The notes beneath the pieces are model-generated. The model worked only from the letters and a program-made list of their open reading frames with translations, did no database searches and had not been told where the DNA came from. From CAZYPB01 sp964649265 (GTDB lineage Archaea; Micrarchaeota; Micrarchaeia; Burarchaeales; JAKAKT01), in NCBI GenBank assembly GCA_964649265.1, contig CAZYPB010000060.1:1-8494 (forward strand): a DNA stretch of 8,494 bases. The letters run 5' to 3'. The translations under genes were made by a program, and so were the position numbers. Of this stretch, positions 5,877 to 8,494 are shown piece by piece (position 1 is the stretch's first letter; each line of letters starts with the position of its first letter).

Positions 5877-6623
5877 TCAGAAGAACCTTGAGACAAGCCT
5901 TGTAAGGAAGCTCGGTGGCCTGTAGTCAACATCTGCAAGTGCAGCTCCGAATTTCTTCATCTCTATTGAGTAATTACTGTGTGGTTTGTGATGCGAGACC
6001 GGCCTACCATACTCTACACTCTCTATTACATTTTCATCGTAGGGGAGTATCCCAAGCACGTCGTTCCCTATCCAGTCCTCTGCTTCTTTTTCCACTTTGC
6101 TCCAGTTCCTTCGTACTTTGTTGACAACAGTCCCCAGAACATCCACATCGTATTTCTCAGCAACTTTCTTTGTTTTCAGAGTGTTTGCATATGCAGTTAT
6201 CTCAGGTGTTGTGATAAGCATAACCTTGTCAGCAAGCTTCATACTTTCAATTGTATTCTCACCAAGTGTTCCTGGTGCATCAAGGAGTATAACGTCTGCA
6301 ATTCCTTCCATATCGCGGACAACATCAGCCATATGTTCTGGTTTCACAACATTCATGTCATCAACTGAGAGGCTTGATGCGACAACCCTCACTCCCGTTG
6401 GGTGTTTGAAAATTGCATCGCTTACATGTACTCCATCAGATACAACATCATGAATTGTTTTCTTCGGAAATGGAGGCCCCAGTATGCACCCTAGGTCCCC
6501 GTTTGTTAGGTTTCCATCAAGTATTACAACATCAATACCAAATTCCGAAAGCGAGATACCTAGGTTCGCTACAAAATTGCTTTTTCCAACTCCCCCTTTT
6601 CCTGATGCAACTGTTATAATCAT
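5877..6623 (-). CDS. MinD/ParA-family ATPase with C-terminal membrane-targeting helix
   Basis: A 248-residue P-loop ATPase of the deviant Walker A class: KGGVGKS at residues 9-15 with the signature Lys9, a DGNLTNGDLG switch-type segment (36-45), and Walker B VILLDAPG (111-118). The extreme C-terminus, PPSFLTRLVSRFF, is short, basic and amphipathic, like the membrane-targeting tail of MinD. Such ATPases dimerise with ATP on the membrane and position cell-surface or division machinery; in haloarchaea MinD4 places archaella and chemoreceptor arrays. FlhG, a bacterial relative, controls flagellar number and site. Here it sits directly upstream of arlF/arlG, and no MinE- or ParB-like gene is seen. 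The start has GGAG about 8 bases upstream. The preceding gene ends in an assembly gap. Family certain; the spatial role is inferred from context. Confidence 0.85.
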   Translation of the reverse strand: MIITVASGKGGVGKSNFVANLGISLSEFGIDVVILDGNLTNGDLGCILGPPFPKKTIHDVVSDGVHVSDAIFKHPTGVRVVASSLSVDDMNVVKPEHMADVVRDMEGIADVILLDAPGTLGENTIESMKLADKVMLITTPEITAYANTLKTKKVAEKYDVDVLGTVVNKVRRNWSKVEKEAEDWIGNDVLGILPYDENVIESVEYGRPVSHHKPHSNYSIEMKKFGAALADVDYRPPSFLTRLVSRFF

Positions 6624-6626
6624 AGT

Positions 6627-7088
6627 TCATCTCCCCNNNNNNNNNNTCATATGACTCTTAAGGTACGCTGTTTTCTCCTCTTTACTGAGGGAATCAAAAC
6701 TAACGTTCTCCCATGAGCCCCCAACATTCTCCTGTTTTTCATCATCTATAATAACAGAATTCTCGAGTTCTTTTATAGGATCAAAAGGCTCCTTGTTTTT
6801 CTCCTCCACTGGCTGGCAAGTGGTGCATTCCTCAACGGGAAGTGCTTCAGGAACAACTATCTCTCCATTTCTAACCTTCCAATAGTATTCTTTCTCTATC
6901 TCAAGCTCAGCGCCGATCACTTCGGAAGGAAGATCGTATCCAATATCCTTTACAGAACAAAGAAATGCTTCCCACTGCGAGTGATCCCAATGTCCTTCCT
7001 GCTTGCCAACAAAATCCTTAAGCAGATTAGATGCCTTAAGTTTCTCAAGCTCGGAAGTGTCAAAAACCTGTTCGGTTTGTCCACTCAT
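6627..7088 (-). CDS. Unrecognised acidic soluble protein, C-terminus crossing an assembly gap
   Basis: 147 residues are readable before the N run; past the run a frame carries two residues and a TGA, but only if the gap is exactly ten bases. The protein has no signal or membrane span. Residues 32-72 hold a Trp-rich block (GHWDHSQWEAF, then DLPSEVIGAELEIEKEYYW) that looks like a small folded helical unit. A Cys-Thr-Thr-Cys pair (88-91) follows, and then a long acidic, low-complexity linker with Glu/Lys-rich stretches. I do not recognise the family. A GGAGG site six bases before the ATG and a TATA box about 37 nt upstream support the start. As first gene of the arlFG/MinD cluster it might be a cytoplasmic partner of the MinD-like ATPase; that is inference only. 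Confidence 0.6.
   Translation of the reverse strand: MSGQTEQVFDTSELEKLKASNLLKDFVGKQEGHWDHSQWEAFLCSVKDIGYDLPSEVIGAELEIEKEYYWKVRNGEIVVPEALPVEECTTCQPVEEKNKEPFDPIKELENSVIIDDEKQENVGGSWENVSFDSLSKEEKTAYLKSHMXXXXGR
6637..6646. other. Assembly gap (10 N)
   Basis: Ten undetermined bases. The true length is unknown, so the C-terminus of the unrecognised protein and its distance to the MinD-like gene are uncertain. Confidence 0.98.
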
Positions 7089-7119
7089 GGTATGCCTCCA
7101 ATTATCAAACTGGTCGATA

Positions 7120-7130
7120 CTTTTTTAACT
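7120..7130 (-). promoter_or_regulatory. TATA box of the arlFG/MinD cluster
   Basis: Minus-strand AGTTAAAAAAG, with a G/C-rich patch just upstream that could be a BRE. The predicted transcript start is about 11 nt before the ATG and leaves room for the GGAGG ribosome-binding site. A second AT-rich core, TATTTAAG at 7138-7145, is an alternative element for either strand. Confidence 0.45.
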
Positions 7131-7204
7131 CGGGGGGTATTTAAGCATTTCCTTTTATTGGTAAAAATTATCCAATATATTCAAAAACTCGCAAATGAGG
7201 AAAA

Positions 7205-7212
7205 GATTTAAG
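7205..7212 (+). promoter_or_regulatory. TATA box of the hydrogenase operon
   Basis: GATTTAAG, preceded by a purine-rich GAGGAAAA, predicts a start near 7234 and a leader of about 10 nt before the GTG of the HydB-like gene. Three AATAT(C/G) copies overlap the predicted start and may be an operator. Confidence 0.5.
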
Positions 7213-7243
7213 GCAATATCTAATAATATCAATATGTGATCCG

Positions 7244-8185
7244 GTGTACAAGCTAAAAAACGACCAGTTAGAAGAGTTATTTGAGTACCTTTCTAAGGAC
7301 CGAGAGTTCATAATACCTTACAAAAAGGATGGGGTCTCCTATTTCAAGAAATACGAAAAAAAGGATAAGCCATTCTTGGGAGCAGGAAACACTGACTACT
7401 CAGTAAAGCCTTTATTCTTCCCTTACAGGGACATACTTTTCAAATACTCAAAAAGCGGGGACATTGAGGTTCCCCCTGAGCCCAAGGAGCAGGTTCTTTT
7501 CGGTCTGAGGCCATGCGACTTACACGGGATTGCAGTTACTGATGCATTCTTCTCAGATGACATAAAGGATCCTCACTACCTAAAGAAACGAGAGAAAACA
7601 ATACTCATAGCAATGGAGTGCACAGTTCCTGGGAAGAATTGCTTCTGTGACTCTCTCGGAATGAGGGACCCCGTTGGCCACGATATCATAATCTACCCAT
7701 CAGGAAAGAACTACTATGCCGATGCAGTTACAGACAGTGGAAAGAAGATAATAGAAGAGAGCAACCTTTTTGAGGGAGTTGAGAAAGCAGATCTACCAAA
7801 AAGAGAGGCGTGCAAGAGAAAAGCAGAGCCTGTTTCAGAATCAAAGATAAAATGGGAAAAATGGGGCAAGAAATGTTTTGCATGCGGTGCATGCACAAGC
7901 GTATGTCCGACATGCGTGTGCTTTGATGTGGAGGACGAGCTCCAGTTAAATGGAAAGGTTGAGAGGCAGAAGCATTGGGCATCATGTTTCACAAAGGACT
8001 TTACGACAGTAGCAGGAGGTCACTGCTTCAGAACATCACATACTGAAATGTTGAAGCAATTCGTAAGTCACAAGTTCCCGTATTTCAAGGAAGAGCATGG
8101 AACCACGATGTGTGTTGGGTGCGGGAGATGCATAAGTGCGTGCATGGCGAAAATAGATATTGCAAAGATAATAAGTGGAAAATAG
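7244..8185 (+). CDS. hydB: HydB-like iron-sulfur subunit of a cytosolic NiFe (sulf)hydrogenase
   Basis: The 313-residue protein matches the beta subunit of group 3b (sulf)hydrogenases, which passes electrons between the catalytic subunits and the flavin subunit. Family landmarks are GLRPCDLHGI (87-96), NCFCDSLG (132-139), VAGGHCFR (256-263), and two ferredoxin-like clusters. The first has Cys211, 214, 217 and 221 (CFACGACTSVCP). The second has Cys290, 293, 296 and 300 (CVGCGRCISAC). In the second the Pro usual after the fourth Cys is Met. Further Cys at 224 and 226 are present. The related AsrA subunit of anaerobic sulfite reductase shares this architecture, so that is the main alternative; the following HydG-like gene fits either. 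The GTG start follows a TATA box at a short-leader distance. The next gene begins ten bases after the stop. Confidence 0.8.
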   Translation: MYKLKNDQLEELFEYLSKDREFIIPYKKDGVSYFKKYEKKDKPFLGAGNTDYSVKPLFFPYRDILFKYSKSGDIEVPPEPKEQVLFGLRPCDLHGIAVTDAFFSDDIKDPHYLKKREKTILIAMECTVPGKNCFCDSLGMRDPVGHDIIIYPSGKNYYADAVTDSGKKIIEESNLFEGVEKADLPKREACKRKAEPVSESKIKWEKWGKKCFACGACTSVCPTCVCFDVEDELQLNGKVERQKHWASCFTKDFTTVAGGHCFRTSHTEMLKQFVSHKFPYFKEEHGTTMCVGCGRCISACMAKIDIAKIISGK

Positions 8186-8188
8186 GTG
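8185..8188 (+). promoter_or_regulatory. Ribosome-binding site of the HydG-like gene
   Basis: GGTG begins on the last base of the hydB stop codon and lies six bases before the ATG, as in the other coupled genes of this window. Confidence 0.5.
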
Positions 8189-8194
8189 TATACG

Positions 8195-8494
8195 ATGGAA
8201 AATCCATACATCCCAAAGAAATCAAGGATCCTAAAGATAACAGATGAGACCTCAGATGTCAAGACATTCGTTGTTGAGAATGTAATAAAGGGTCATTCTC
8301 CTGGCCAATTTGTTGAGCTAACTGTCTGGGGAGTTGGGGAGGCACCCATTTCGATATCAAGCCAACCTGGAGAACTTATATTGACGGTAAAGAAATTAGG
8401 TTCAGTAACAAATGCATTGTTCGAACTGAAGGAAGGAGACACCGTAGGCATACGCGGTCCTTATGGAAAGGGCTGGCCAACGGACGCTCTAGGT
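8195..8494 (+). CDS. hydG: HydG-like FAD/NAD(P)-binding hydrogenase subunit, 3' end beyond window
   Basis: One hundred N-terminal residues are visible and the frame is open to the window edge. They form the flavin-binding beta-barrel of the ferredoxin-NADP reductase fold: DVKTFVVEN, then GHSPGQFVELTVWGVGEAP, the flavin-contacting APISISS motif, GSVTNALFELKEGD, and VGIRGPYGKGWP. These closely follow the gamma subunit of group 3b (sulf)hydrogenases, which exchanges electrons with NAD(P)H. The NAD-binding half and the C-terminal iron-sulfur Cys lie outside the window. AsrB of sulfite reductase is a close relative and cannot be excluded from this fragment. It is co-transcribed with the HydB-like gene, from which it is separated by nine bases, and in the usual hydBGDA order hydD and hydA would follow. 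An ArlG-like stator is not a partner; the two clusters diverge. Confidence 0.8.
   Translation, partial: MENPYIPKKSRILKITDETSDVKTFVVENVIKGHSPGQFVELTVWGVGEAPISISSQPGELILTVKKLGSVTNALFELKEGDTVGIRGPYGKGWPTDALG

Noticed and set aside
5915..6453. Plus-strand open frames over the MinD-like gene
   Set aside because: They lie antisense to a clear P-loop ATPase and have no recognisable motifs; they are shadow frames.
6627..6646. Exact C-terminus of the protein interrupted by N bases
   Set aside because: A 10-N run is usually a placeholder, so the two residues and stop past it cannot be trusted.
1..8494. tRNA, rRNA, CRISPR, insertion sequence or attachment site
   Set aside because: No cloverleaf-like intergenic stretch, regular repeat array, transposase motif or flanking inverted repeat was seen; intergenic regions are all under 160 bases.

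Overview
The window looks archaeal and most likely comes from a metagenome-assembled genome. Several kinds of evidence agree: class III (prepilin-type) signal peptides, archaellum ArlF/ArlG-type proteins, a PAC2 proteasome-assembly factor with a C-terminal HbYX tail, a MinD-like ATPase, TATA boxes about 26 nt upstream of probable leaderless or short-leader starts, and GGTG/GGTGA ribosome-binding sites. A 10-N run (6637-6646) marks an assembly gap. The lineage cannot be fixed from this sequence; a euryarchaeal or DPANN-type archaeon is a reasonable guess.

Left part (1-2379, minus strand): three separately promoted genes. The first is a truncated Yip1-type multi-spanning membrane protein. The second is a cytoplasmic protein with an NlpC/P60-like catalytic C-terminal half and an unrecognised N-terminal half. 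The third is a PAC2 protein. The first two have TATA boxes spaced for leaderless mRNAs.

Centre (2474-4387, plus strand): a tightly packed, translationally coupled operon of four surface-assembly genes. It encodes a TM plus coiled-coil protein, a larger protein in which a similar TM plus coiled coil is followed by an internal class III signal motif and an N-glycosylation-rich external domain, and two class III pilin-like proteins. Facing it with no intergenic base is a minus-strand cluster (4388-7088): an unrecognised soluble protein, a MinD-like ATPase with a C-terminal amphipathic tail, an ArlF homologue about twice the usual length because of an apparent inserted beta-sandwich domain, and ArlG. 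Together these suggest a cell-surface filament or adhesion apparatus with archaellum-stator-like parts and a spatial-positioning ATPase. No archaellin and no ArlH/I/J motor genes lie in the window.

Right part (7244-8494, plus strand): a complete HydB-like iron-sulfur subunit and the start of a HydG-like FAD/NAD(P) subunit. This is the electron-transfer half of a group 3b NiFe (sulf)hydrogenase; the catalytic subunits would lie past the right edge.

The most unusual items are the pilin-like protein whose class III signal sits about 100 residues inside the protein, and the ArlF homologue with an inserted domain. I saw no tRNA, rRNA, CRISPR array or insertion sequence.
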